DNA of 37,523 bases from Flavobacteriales bacterium (lineage in GTDB: Bacteria; Bacteroidota; Bacteroidia; Flavobacteriales; Flavobacteriaceae): contig SGZC01000002.1 in the NCBI GenBank assembly GCA_004213605.1, positions 1 to 37,523 on the forward strand, written 5' to 3'. Of this stretch, positions 16,525-24,779 are shown in pieces (position 1 is the stretch's first letter; every line of letters begins with the position of its first letter). The notes beneath the pieces are model-generated. The model did no database searches and was not told where the DNA came from. It was given only the letters and a program-made list of their open reading frames with translations. A program made the position numbers and the translations under genes.

Positions 16525-17352
16525 ATGGAGCGTTTTTTATTCTTTTTTGAGCACTTATCCTTTTGGTTTAAAGGTATATGGATTGTTTTTTTTATAAGTT
16601 TTTTTTGGATTATAGAGGGGTATTATTCATTTTACAAAAGTAATTTTAATAGATGGAAACATGCTAAAACAAATTTATTGTTGTTAGGGTTAGTGATTAT
16701 AATTAACGCACTTTTTGGAATTCTTTTAACCTTGATTGATGTATGGTTAAAAAAATCTGATTTTGGAATTCTTAACACAATACATGCGGATCTTTGGGTA
16801 AAAGTTATGATATCGATTGTTATTTTAGATTTTACCTCACAATATTTTGTTCATTTTTTACTTCATAAAGTGAGGTGGATGTGGCGACTGCATTTAGTTC
16901 ATCACACAGATAAAAATGTAGACGTTACAACAGGAACTAGACATCACCCTTTTGATTTTTTAATACGAGAAAGTTTTGCGCTAATAGTAGTTGTAATAAT
17001 GGGAATGCCTGTCTCATTTTATTTTTTTTACAGAATGGTAACAATACCTTTTACTTATTTTAATCATGCAGACATTTCTTTACCTCTTTGGTTGGATAAA
17101 GGGTTGAGTTATTTAATTGTCTCTCCAAATATGCATAAGTTTCATCACCATTATCAACAACCTTGGACCGATAGTAATTTTGGGAATGTTCTCTCTATAT
17201 GGGATCGATTATTTGGTACTTTTACCTATGGAGACCCTAAACAGATTAAATATGGTTTAGATTCTTCAAACCATACAAATGATGAAAATTTTCTATTTCA
17301 GTTAAAAATCCCTTTTAATAAAAAAGAAATTAAGTCTATTCCAAAAAAATAA
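16525..17352 (+). CDS. Sterol desaturase / fatty acid hydroxylase family membrane protein
   Basis: A 275-residue integral membrane di-iron oxidoreductase. Histidine motifs occur in the family order: HFLLH (110-114), HLVHH (123-127), the GTRHHPFD site (140-141) and HKFHHHY (204-209). Hydrophobic segments lie near 12-33, 48-71, 90-110 and 150-178. Members hydroxylate or desaturate lipids, sterols or carotenoids; the substrate cannot be read from the sequence. The gene begins three bases after the S41 protease stop. It converges with an ElaA-like GNAT gene 21 bases downstream. Base composition from here on becomes more AT-rich than in the upstream genes. Confidence 0.88.
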   Translation: MERFLFFFEHLSFWFKGIWIVFFISFFWIIEGYYSFYKSNFNRWKHAKTNLLLLGLVIIINALFGILLTLIDVWLKKSDFGILNTIHADLWVKVMISIVILDFTSQYFVHFLLHKVRWMWRLHLVHHTDKNVDVTTGTRHHPFDFLIRESFALIVVVIMGMPVSFYFFYRMVTIPFTYFNHADISLPLWLDKGLSYLIVSPNMHKFHHHYQQPWTDSNFGNVLSIWDRLFGTFTYGDPKQIKYGLDSSNHTNDENFLFQLKIPFNKKEIKSIPKK

Positions 17353-17373
17353 TCTTATTATAAAATTAAACGG

Positions 17374-17814
17374 TTACTTTCTAATCATGTTTATATGTGG
17401 AATTCCGTCTTCTAGATATTCGTTTCCTACACTAAAAAAATCAAGTTTGTTATAAAAATTTTTTAAATAGCATTGAGCAGATATTCTTATAAGTTTGGTG
17501 TGATAAAGAGTTTCAATTGTTCTAATAGAATTAAGCATAATTTGATTTCCTCTTTTTAATTTTCTTTGATTTTTTTTTACAACCACTCTTCCTATCGAAG
17601 CTTCTTTAAAGTATGTACCGGGTTGAAAACAACGAGTGTAAGCTATTATTGTTTTTTTTGATACTCCAAAAATATGAATAGCTTTTTGATCCTTTTGATC
17701 AATATCTTGGTAAACACAATTTTGTTCTACTACAAAAACTTCAGACCGTAATCGTAAGATTTGATACAACTCTTCAGTTGTTAATTCTGAAAATGTTTTA
17801 ATAAATACCTTCAT
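17374..17814 (-). CDS. GNAT N-acetyltransferase, ElaA-like
   Basis: A 146-residue GNAT protein. The start SELTTEELYQILRLRSEVFVVEQNCVYQDID is the hallmark of the ElaA branch. The acetyl-CoA loop follows strand ASIGRVVV but reads RKLKRGNQIM, so the usual R/QxxGxG/A pattern has lost its first glycine (Lys in its place). The substrate of the family is not established. It lies 13 bases after rpiB on the same strand, so the two are likely cotranscribed. The reading frame is intact. Composition is clearly AT-rich (about 20-25% GC in places). Confidence 0.86.
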   Translation of the reverse strand: MKVFIKTFSELTTEELYQILRLRSEVFVVEQNCVYQDIDQKDQKAIHIFGVSKKTIIAYTRCFQPGTYFKEASIGRVVVKKNQRKLKRGNQIMLNSIRTIETLYHTKLIRISAQCYLKNFYNKLDFFSVGNEYLEDGIPHINMIRK

Positions 17815-17827
17815 TTAAAATTTATAA

Positions 17828-18259
17828 TTAAAGACAACTAATTTTATCAACTCTTTTTTGATGTCTTCCACCTTCAAAATCGGTACTTATGAATGTCTTT
17901 ACCATAGCAATTGCTTGTGGAACACTTGTGTAACGTGCTGGTATACTTAATATATTTGCATTGTTATGTAATCTTGCTAATTCGGTAATTTCTTTTGTCC
18001 AACAAAGTGCAGCTCTTACTTTTTGATATTTATTAGCGGTCATCGCAGCACCGTTACCTGAGCCACATATAATAATTCCTAAATCAACTCTTTGATTAGC
18101 TACGTCTTTTGCTACTGGATGAATAAAATCTGGATAATCAACACTGTTTTCTGTATCCGTACCATAATTAGAAACTGTTATACCTTTTGAGTTAAGATAA
18201 TTTACTATTGCTTCTTTATATTTAGGTCCTGCATGATCATTTCCTATAGCTATTTTCAT
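17828..18259 (-). CDS. rpiB: Ribose-5-phosphate isomerase B
   Basis: A 143-residue RpiB/LacAB-family sugar-phosphate isomerase that interconverts ribose 5-phosphate and ribulose 5-phosphate in the pentose phosphate pathway. Signatures are IAIGNDHAGPKYKEAI (Asp8, His9), DYPDFIHPVA and the active-site IIICGSGNGAAMTANK with Cys65. The length is normal. It is the first gene of a probable pair with the ElaA-like GNAT. The upstream 513 bases are a very AT-rich gap. A near-match GATATTTG to the -7 box lies about 35 bases before the start on the minus strand. Confidence 0.94.
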   Translation of the reverse strand: MKIAIGNDHAGPKYKEAIVNYLNSKGITVSNYGTDTENSVDYPDFIHPVAKDVANQRVDLGIIICGSGNGAAMTANKYQKVRAALCWTKEITELARLHNNANILSIPARYTSVPQAIAMVKTFISTDFEGGRHQKRVDKISCL

Positions 18260-18772
18260 AAGAATTTATTTTAGATTTATTATTTAGAAACAAATATCGC
18301 ACAATTTTAATAATATAAGAGTTAAGTCTATTTATTGTATATATGTTTTTTATAAGCTGTGAATTACTGTTAATAGATTTAATAGAAATAAATTTGGAAA
18401 GTAATTAAAATTTATCTATTACTTTTTTTAATTAAATTTAACAAGAAAAATAGTTATTAATTTTAAACAAGTTATTGATTAATTTAAACCTTTTTTTAAC
18501 TGCTTTTAATTTATAACTTATTAAAAAATCGTTTTATAAGTATTATTTAACATCTGTTAATTAAAAATACTATCGTTCTAATATTCAGTAAGTAAAGAAA
18601 TATTATCTATGTTTATATCTTGGTTAAATATTTTTTTTACTTAAAAACAAAATAAAAATAAAGAAAGTTGTTCTACCTATCAACATACTATAATAGAAAT
18701 CATTTTTTTTAAAATTAATTAAATAAAAATAATAGTTTTATAATAGATGTTTATAAGTCTATAGTTTCTTAT
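18260..18772. other. 513-bp extremely AT-rich gene-free gap
   Basis: Between rpiB and the DUF2007 gene, both on the minus strand, lies the longest gene-free stretch of the window. Its GC content is far below that of the flanking genes (one 60-base line near 18421 has only 7 G or C). I find no ORF above noise, no convincing DnaA-box cluster, no tRNA and no strong hairpin. It should contain the rpiB promoter at its left end. The rest is unexplained. Confidence 0.6.
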
Positions 18773-19009
18773 TTAAACAATCTTTAGCTTTGTGTTGTTT
18801 AAATTATTAATAATCTGTATCGCTTTTTCTTGATCCTTTTGATGTACTTGAAGTCTTATTCCTCCAAAAGCATTTGAATGAAAAGGCATTACATTAATTG
18901 CGGTTTCGTTTAAGAAAATAAAATTTATATTAGAGCGCTCTAATAATAACTTTAAAACAACATACTCACTAGGATAGGTAAATCGAGCTATTGTAACAAA
19001 TTCTTTCAC
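18773..19009 (-). CDS. DUF2007 small protein
   Basis: A 78-residue protein that fits the DUF2007 (putative signal-transducing) family, built on a ferredoxin-like fold. The recognisable parts are VTIARFTYPSEYVVLKLLLERSNINFIFLNE at the N-terminus and GIRLQVHQKDQEKAIQII at the end. The start codon is GTG at 19009, giving the family's usual MKEF-like beginning. Function is unknown. It is divergent from rnr with 91 bases between the starts. Codon use is very AT-rich, like the surrounding block. Confidence 0.78.
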   Translation of the reverse strand: MKEFVTIARFTYPSEYVVLKLLLERSNINFIFLNETAINVMPFHSNAFGGIRLQVHQKDQEKAIQIINNLNNTKLKIV

Positions 19010-19100
19010 CTTATTAAATCTTTAACAATACTAAGATAATCATTTATTAATATTTCTATAAAATTATAAACCTTACATTTACGAATACTAAAATTTAAAA

Positions 19101-21320
19101 ATGTCGAGAAGAAAAAAAAGTAAAAAAAAATCAAGTAATTCCAATCTCACCCAAAGCATACTAACTGCGTTAAGAAAACAAAATTCAAAACCAATTAACT
19201 ACAAACAAATAGCATCTATTTTAGGTATTAGAGATAGTAGCTCTAGAAATTTAATAATTAAAAAAATAAAAAAACTTCAATCTGAAGAAAAAATAGAAGA
19301 AGTATCTAGAGGAAAATATATAATAAAAACATCTAAAAATTATTATACTGGCATTGCAGATATAACTTCTAGAGGACAAGCTTATATTGTTATAGAGGAA
19401 TTAGAAGAAGATATTTTTATAAATCAAAAAAATATAAATCATGCTTTGCATGGTGATACTGTTGAAGTTTATATTTTTAAAAGAAATAGAGGTGGTAAAC
19501 CAGAAGGAGAAATAACAAAAATTTTAGAAAGAAAGAAAACAGATTTTGTAGGTGTAATACAAATTAAAGAGCGCTTCGCTTTTGTAGAATGTCAGGATAC
19601 GAAAATGTATACTGATATTTTTATACCAAAAGAAAATATAAACAATGCTAAAAACGGAGATAAAGTATTAGTTGAAATTGAAAGTTGGCCTCAAAAAGCA
19701 GGATCACCATATGGTAAAGTTATTAAAATATTAGGTAAGCCAGGAGAACATGATACTGAAATACACTCTATTTTAGCACAGTTTGGTTTACCTTATGAAT
19801 TTGAAAAAGAAGTAGAAGATTATGCTAATAATATTGATACTACAATAAAAGAAGTAGAAGTAAAAAAGCGTCGTGATATGCGTAGTGATTTAACTTTTAC
19901 TATTGACCCAAAAGATGCTAAAGATTTTGATGATGCATTATCTTTTAAAGATTTACAAGATGGAACTTACGAAATTGGTATACATATAGCTGATGTCTCT
20001 CATTATTTAATTCCAGGAACTATATTAGATGATGAAGCTTATAAACGTGCCACTTCAGTCTATTTAGTGGATAGAGTGGTCCCAATGCTTCCTGAGGTAT
20101 TATCAAATAATGCTTGCTCTCTTAGACCAAACGAAGAAAAGTTTACATTTTCAGCTGTATTTAAGATAAATAACAAAGCAGAAATTATAGATCAATGGTT
20201 TGGAAAAACAGTAACTTATAGTGACGCGCGTTTTGCTTATGAAGAAGCGCAATATATAATTGAAAAAGAAACAATTAATAAAGATAAAACGGTAACTATT
20301 CCTTCCGATATTTCTATCACTGGAAAATCATACGAAGTAAAAAATAAAATAGGTAAAGCAATTTTAAAATTAGACGAATTAGCAAAAATTTTAAGAAGAA
20401 AAAGAATGAAAAATGGTGCTATTTCATTTGATAAAGTTGAAGTAAAGTTTCACTTAGATAAAGATAATAACCCAGAAGGAGTTTATTTTAAAGAAAGCAA
20501 AGATGCTAATAAATTAATAGAAGAGTTTATGTTATTAGCAAATAGAAGTGTTGCTGAGTTTATAGGAAAACAAAGTACTAAAAAAACATTTATTTATAGA
20601 GTTCACGACGAACCTGATGATGAAAAAATAGCTGCTTTACAAAACATAATTAGACAATTCGGTTATAAAATAAACACTAGAGACCGAAAAACCACTTCTA
20701 ATTCTTTAAACGCTTTATTAAAAGATGTTCAAGGAAAAAAAGAACAAAATTTAGTAGATACTCTCACAATTCGGTCTATGAGTAAAGCTTTATACACCAC
20801 TCAAAACATTGGTCATTATGGGCTAGCTTTTGATTATTACACTCATTTTACCTCACCCATTAGACGTTATCCTGATGTAATAGTGCATCGCCTCTTACAG
20901 TTTTATTTAGATCAAGAAACAAGTGTAAATAAAGAACAATTTGAAGAAAAATGTAGGCACAGCAGCGAAATGGAGAGTCTTGCTGCACAAGCGGAACGTG
21001 CAAGTATTAAATATATGCAGGTAAAATACATGTACGATCATCAAGAGCAAAAATTTTTAGGAGTTATTTCTGGAGTGACTGACTGGGGAATTTATGTTGA
21101 AATTATTAATAATAAATGTGAAGGGATGGTTCGACTTCAAGAAATGAAAGACGACCACTATAGGTTTCATAAGGAAGAATTTGCTGCTGTTGGTGACCGA
21201 ACAAAAAATAGTTATCAACTTGGAGATGAGGTTTATGTACAAGTTAAAAATGCAGATTTAATTAGAAAACAATTAGATTTTAAAATGTTAGGCCATAAAA
21301 AAGAATTTATACAACATTAG
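19101..21320 (+). CDS. rnr: Ribonuclease R
   Basis: A 739-residue processive 3'-5' exoribonuclease that degrades structured RNA and takes part in rRNA and tmRNA quality control. Domains in order are a lysine-rich N-terminus (MSRRKKSKKKSS), a winged-helix segment (about 15-75), cold-shock OB folds (about 80-230), the RNB catalytic domain with the acidic cluster TIDPKDAKDFDDALS (about 268-282) and HYGLAFDYYTHFTSPIRRYPD, and an S1 domain from about 650. The length is typical. The first two thirds of the gene are markedly more AT-rich than the last 500 bases, an internal shift discussed as a finding. A one-mismatch -7 box (TACATTTA) precedes the start. Confidence 0.95.
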   Translation: MSRRKKSKKKSSNSNLTQSILTALRKQNSKPINYKQIASILGIRDSSSRNLIIKKIKKLQSEEKIEEVSRGKYIIKTSKNYYTGIADITSRGQAYIVIEELEEDIFINQKNINHALHGDTVEVYIFKRNRGGKPEGEITKILERKKTDFVGVIQIKERFAFVECQDTKMYTDIFIPKENINNAKNGDKVLVEIESWPQKAGSPYGKVIKILGKPGEHDTEIHSILAQFGLPYEFEKEVEDYANNIDTTIKEVEVKKRRDMRSDLTFTIDPKDAKDFDDALSFKDLQDGTYEIGIHIADVSHYLIPGTILDDEAYKRATSVYLVDRVVPMLPEVLSNNACSLRPNEEKFTFSAVFKINNKAEIIDQWFGKTVTYSDARFAYEEAQYIIEKETINKDKTVTIPSDISITGKSYEVKNKIGKAILKLDELAKILRRKRMKNGAISFDKVEVKFHLDKDNNPEGVYFKESKDANKLIEEFMLLANRSVAEFIGKQSTKKTFIYRVHDEPDDEKIAALQNIIRQFGYKINTRDRKTTSNSLNALLKDVQGKKEQNLVDTLTIRSMSKALYTTQNIGHYGLAFDYYTHFTSPIRRYPDVIVHRLLQFYLDQETSVNKEQFEEKCRHSSEMESLAAQAERASIKYMQVKYMYDHQEQKFLGVISGVTDWGIYVEIINNKCEGMVRLQEMKDDHYRFHKEEFAAVGDRTKNSYQLGDEVYVQVKNADLIRKQLDFKMLGHKKEFIQH

Positions 21321-21376
21321 GGATTACTTTTTCTTAAAATAATCATTTCACAAGGATTTTGTATTTTTACAAACAC

Positions 21377-22078
21377 ATGTTTGATGGTTTATTATATGCT
21401 GCTTTTTATGGATTTATATTAGCTTTCGCTATCGGTCCAGTTTTTTTTACTCTTATTGAGACTAGTATCACTAAGGGAATAAAAGCCGCAATTTTTTTTG
21501 ATTTAGGTTCGTTGTTCTCTGATGTGGTTTTTATTGTTATTGCTTTTTATAGCACAAATAAATTACTAGATAAGCTAAAAGATGATCCAGCACTCTTAAT
21601 TTTCGGAGGTATGGTATTAGTAGCTTTTGGTTCCATTTCTTATATGCGGACTTCTAAATCATTTATAAAAATCGTTAGAGAACATTATTCGGTAGCTACC
21701 AAGAAAAACCATGGGGGCCTTTTTTTAAAAGGATTTTTATTAAACTTTGTTAATTTTGGAATATTAGCAGGGTGGATCGCAACTATTATTATTGCAAAAG
21801 CTGTAACTACTCATAAAAATGGAGTACTACTTTTTTTAGCTACTGTTATGATTACTTTATTTATAACTGATTTATTAAAAATTATTTTAGCTAAAAGATT
21901 AAAAAGCAACCTAACACCACGTTTTATTATAAAAACAAAAAAATTAGTCAGTTTTTTAATAATTGGTTTTGGTATTTTGTTGTTAATACAGGGTTTTTTT
22001 CCAGATAAGATTCAAGAGCAACTTGATTATATTCCAGAAACAAAAGAGCGAGTTCAGAAAAATTCAAACCCAATTTAA
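21377..22078 (+). CDS. LysE/RhtB-family exporter
   Basis: A 233-residue inner-membrane protein with about six hydrophobic segments. The LysE signature is seen at the start: GFILAFAIGPVFFTLIETSITKGIKAAIFFDLGSLFSD. The family exports amino acids and related small molecules; the substrate is unknown. I use ATG 21377 (MFDGLLYAAFYGF); the track's TTG at 21359 adds MYFYKH, and a one-mismatch -7 box TATTTTTA lies inside those codons. A 10-bp perfect hairpin begins five bases after the stop. Confidence 0.87.
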   Translation: MFDGLLYAAFYGFILAFAIGPVFFTLIETSITKGIKAAIFFDLGSLFSDVVFIVIAFYSTNKLLDKLKDDPALLIFGGMVLVAFGSISYMRTSKSFIKIVREHYSVATKKNHGGLFLKGFLLNFVNFGILAGWIATIIIAKAVTTHKNGVLLFLATVMITLFITDLLKIILAKRLKSNLTPRFIIKTKKLVSFLIIGFGILLLIQGFFPDKIQEQLDYIPETKERVQKNSNPI

Positions 22079-22082
22079 ATAT

Positions 22083-22113
22083 GGCTTAGATTTTATTATA
22101 TACAATCTAAGCC
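22083..22113 (+). terminator. Hairpin after the LysE-family gene
   Basis: GGCTTAGATT and AATCTAAGCC form a perfect 10-bp stem with an 11-base loop, starting four bases beyond the stop codon. No T tract follows, so it may stabilise the mRNA 3' end or terminate imperfectly. Confidence 0.55.
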
Positions 22114-22150
22114 CTCAGAAATAAGTTTCATCTTAAACTTTATAGAAAGC

Positions 22151-22180
22151 AAAAAAAGCCTCAGTAAAATACTGAAGCTT
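22151..22180 (-). terminator. Rho-independent terminator of tRNA-Cys
   Basis: On the minus strand AAGCTTCAGTA pairs with TACTGAGGCTT (11 bp with one wobble, three-base loop) and is followed by more T residues. It begins two bases after the encoded CCA end of tRNA-Cys. Confidence 0.82.
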
Positions 22181-22181
22181 T

Positions 22182-22255
22182 TGGAGGCGTCGAGCGGATT
22201 CGAACCGCTGTAAGAGCTTTTGCAGAGCCCGGCCTAGCCACTCGGCCACGACGCC
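22182..22255 (-). tRNA. tRNA-Cys (GCA)
   Basis: The minus strand folds as a cloverleaf: acceptor GGCGTCG/CGACGCC, D arm GGCC/GGCC, anticodon stem GGGCT/AGCTC with loop CTGCAAA (anticodon GCA), and T arm CAGCGGTTCGAATCCGCTC-like. The discriminator is U, as expected for tRNA-Cys, and the 3' CCA is encoded (22182-22184), unlike the CAU tRNA in this window. It has its own promoter and a strong terminator. Confidence 0.96.
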
Positions 22256-22270
22256 TTAATTATTAGTAGG

Positions 22271-22300
22271 CAAATATACTATAAAGTTCAACTTTTTCAA
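22271..22300 (-). promoter_or_regulatory. Promoter of tRNA-Cys
   Basis: Minus-strand TTG (22298-22300), 19-base spacer, TATATTTG (22271-22278), ending 16 bases before the tRNA 5' end. The spacing is identical to that of the CAU tRNA promoter. Confidence 0.8.
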
Positions 22301-22312
22301 TTAAAAACCAAC

Positions 22313-22669
22313 TTATCTTTTAGCGCTTAAAGTTACACTTACTTCCGCCACGTCACCACCTATAGGTGGGTTTACCTTCGAAACAGTTACTTTAACATAA
22401 TTTACTAGTGGCGCCTTTAAAAGCACTTTATTAATAATGCGCTGCCCTACATGTTCCAATAATTTGGATCTAATTTCCATTTCTTCCGCTACAACTCTTT
22501 GTAAGACCACATAGTCAATAGTGTCTTTTAAATTATCGCTATTAATAGCCTTTTTCAAACTCCCCCTTACCGAAAGATTTACTAAATAATCAGAGCCAAT
22601 TTGACCCTCCTCTAGTAAACAACCATGAAAAGCATAAATTTTAATATTTTTTAATCGTATCGTGCTCAT
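22313..22669 (-). CDS. folB: Dihydroneopterin aldolase
   Basis: A 118-residue FolB, which cleaves 7,8-dihydroneopterin to 6-hydroxymethyl-dihydropterin and glycolaldehyde in folate synthesis. Landmarks are IRLKNIKIYAFHGCLLEEGQIG near the N-terminus, DTIDYVVLQRVVAEEM, LLEHVGQRI, and the lysine-containing VKVTVSKVNPPIGGDV near the C-terminus, which carries the expected catalytic lysine. The length is normal. It is divergent from glnS; no other folate genes are adjacent. Confidence 0.93.
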   Translation of the reverse strand: MSTIRLKNIKIYAFHGCLLEEGQIGSDYLVNLSVRGSLKKAINSDNLKDTIDYVVLQRVVAEEMEIRSKLLEHVGQRIINKVLLKAPLVNYVKVTVSKVNPPIGGDVAEVSVTLSAKR

Positions 22670-22675
22670 TTCAAC

Positions 22676-22683
22676 TATTTTTG
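22676..22683 (+). promoter_or_regulatory. Possible -7 box of glnS
   Basis: TATTTTTG matches TAnnTTTG and lies about 60 bases before the glnS ATG, in the divergent spacer with folB. No -33 TTG is seen. Confidence 0.35.
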
Positions 22684-22744
22684 TAAAGTTACAAATCCTT
22701 AATTTATTGCTTAAGGAATTTGATTATAAAAATTTGATCCTAAA

Positions 22745-24772
22745 ATGTCACAGAAACCAGTAGTTCTTAATTTTATAGAGCACCTAATAGAAGATGATTT
22801 AAATAACGGAATGTCCAAAGAAGACTTACGTTTTCGATTCCCACCTGAGCCAAATGGGTACTTACATATTGGGCACACTAAGGCTATTGGAATTAGTTTT
22901 GGATTGGGTGAAAAATATCAAGCCCCGGTGAATCTTCGTTTTGACGATACCAATCCAGCAAAGGAAGAGCAAAAATATGTGGACGCAATCAAAGAAGATA
23001 TTGCTTGGATGGGATATCAGTGGGATCAAGAAGTGTACTCCTCCGATTATTTTCAAACGCTATATGAATGGGCAATTAATTTCATTAAAAAAGGATTGGC
23101 TTATGTCGACTCTCAATCTAGTGAAGATATGAGAGCGCAAAAAGGAACTCCAACACAGCCAGGCACCGATAGTCCGTTTAGAACGAGAACCATCCAAGAA
23201 AATTTGGACTTATTCACTAAAATGAAAAATGGTGAATTTAAAGAAGGCACTCATGTGTTGCGCGCTAAGATTGACATGAAGGACCCCAATATGTTAATGC
23301 GAGACCCTATCATGTATCGTGTTTTAAAAAAACCACACCATCGTACAGGCAATGATTGGTGTATCTACCCTATGTATGACTGGACACACGGCGAAAGCGA
23401 CTATATTGAACAAATTTCACATTCATTATGTTCTCTAGAATTTAAACCCCACAGGAAGCTTTATAATTGGTTTAGAGATGAGGTCTACAATGAGAATTTT
23501 AAACAATTACCTTTAATACCAAAACAACGAGAATTTGCACGCTTAAACTTAAGTTACACCATCATGAGTAAGCGGAAGTTGTTACAATTAGTAGACGAAA
23601 AAATTGTGAACGACTGGGACGATCCAAGAATGCCAACCATATCGGGTTTACGGAGAAGGGGCTACACACCAAACGCCATAAAAAAGTTTATTGAAGCTGT
23701 TGGTGTTGCTAAACGAGAAAATGTTATTGACGTTTCCTTATTAGAGTTTTGTATCAGAGAGGATTTAAACAAAATAGCGCCACGCGTGATGGCTGTATTA
23801 GACCCAGTAAAACTAATTATAACCAATTACCAAAAAGAAAAACAAGAAGTTTTAAAAGCTGAAAACAATCCAGAGGACAAAAATGCTGGTACTAGAGAGA
23901 TTCCATTTTCAAAGGAATTATACATTGAGAGAGATGATTTTAAAGAAGACGCTAGCAGTAATTTCTTTCGTTTAACCCTAGGAAAAGAAGTGCGATTAAA
24001 AAATGCGTACATTATAAAGGCAAATCACACTATTAAAGACCGTGATGGAGTTGTTAAAGAAATACACTGTACCTACGATCCAGCTAGTTTAAGTGGCGCC
24101 GGGACCGAAGCTAGCCTTAGAAAAGTGAAAGGAACCCTTCACTGGGTTTCCATTCCTCATGCCATCAAAGCCGAAGTGAGATCGTACGATAGATTGTTTA
24201 CAAACGAAGCTCCTGATAGCCACAAAGACAAAAGTTTTATGGATTTCATCAATCCTAACTCTTTAACCGTTTCTAAGGCGTTTATAGAACCAAGCTTGGC
24301 TTCAGCAAAAAAAGGAGATAGTTTTCAGTTTCAACGATTAGGATATTTTAACGTAGACGACGATTCTACACCCGAAATAATTGTTTTTAACAAAACAGTT
24401 GGCTTGCGCGATTCTTGGGGAAAGAAAAAAGCTATTAAAAAACAAGCAGCGCTATCACATGAGCGCAGTATTTTACCGCTAAATGAAATTATGCGTTTTG
24501 GTAAGAAGTATACTAAGCTTTCTACTGAAAAACAAATAGAAGTTAAGTATAGAATAGAGGAATTGGCAAAAAACATATCTTACGAAGAATTAATCCCATT
24601 TTTTGGAACAGCACTAAAAAAGGCAGGCACTCGAATTGTAACCATGATTTCATTAGCGGTTTTAATAAAAGACCACCAAGAAATAACTCCTGAGATTAAA
24701 GCATTTGTATTAAAAGCGCTAGAAGACAAAAACGAGCTTTTAGTTAAAGAAGCAAAAAAAATTAATTTTTAG
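22745..24772 (+). CDS. glnS: Glutaminyl-tRNA synthetase with C-terminal extension
   Basis: A 675-residue class I synthetase that charges tRNA-Gln. RFPPEPNGYLHIGHTKAI contains the HIGH motif (41-44), and YTIMSKRKLLQ near residues 272-282 replaces KMSKS. The fold continues through the two-barrel anticodon domain to FQRLGYFNVDDDS and FNKTVGLRDSW, which is where the 554-residue E. coli enzyme ends. About 105 more residues follow, mostly helical and charged. In some bacteria GlnRS carries a C-terminal YqeY-like domain that aids tRNA binding; this tail may be a short or diverged version. With glnS present, Gln-tRNA is probably charged directly rather than by transamidation. It converges on the SPFH gene. 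Confidence 0.95.
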   Translation: MSQKPVVLNFIEHLIEDDLNNGMSKEDLRFRFPPEPNGYLHIGHTKAIGISFGLGEKYQAPVNLRFDDTNPAKEEQKYVDAIKEDIAWMGYQWDQEVYSSDYFQTLYEWAINFIKKGLAYVDSQSSEDMRAQKGTPTQPGTDSPFRTRTIQENLDLFTKMKNGEFKEGTHVLRAKIDMKDPNMLMRDPIMYRVLKKPHHRTGNDWCIYPMYDWTHGESDYIEQISHSLCSLEFKPHRKLYNWFRDEVYNENFKQLPLIPKQREFARLNLSYTIMSKRKLLQLVDEKIVNDWDDPRMPTISGLRRRGYTPNAIKKFIEAVGVAKRENVIDVSLLEFCIREDLNKIAPRVMAVLDPVKLIITNYQKEKQEVLKAENNPEDKNAGTREIPFSKELYIERDDFKEDASSNFFRLTLGKEVRLKNAYIIKANHTIKDRDGVVKEIHCTYDPASLSGAGTEASLRKVKGTLHWVSIPHAIKAEVRSYDRLFTNEAPDSHKDKSFMDFINPNSLTVSKAFIEPSLASAKKGDSFQFQRLGYFNVDDDSTPEIIVFNKTVGLRDSWGKKKAIKKQAALSHERSILPLNEIMRFGKKYTKLSTEKQIEVKYRIEELAKNISYEELIPFFGTALKKAGTRIVTMISLAVLIKDHQEITPEIKAFVLKALEDKNELLVKEAKKINF

Positions 24773-24779
24773 GACTTAA

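Noticed and set aside
18260-18772. Replication origin in the AT-rich gap
   Set aside because: No DnaA-box cluster, no dnaA nearby and only weak degenerate matches; kept only as an open question in the findings.
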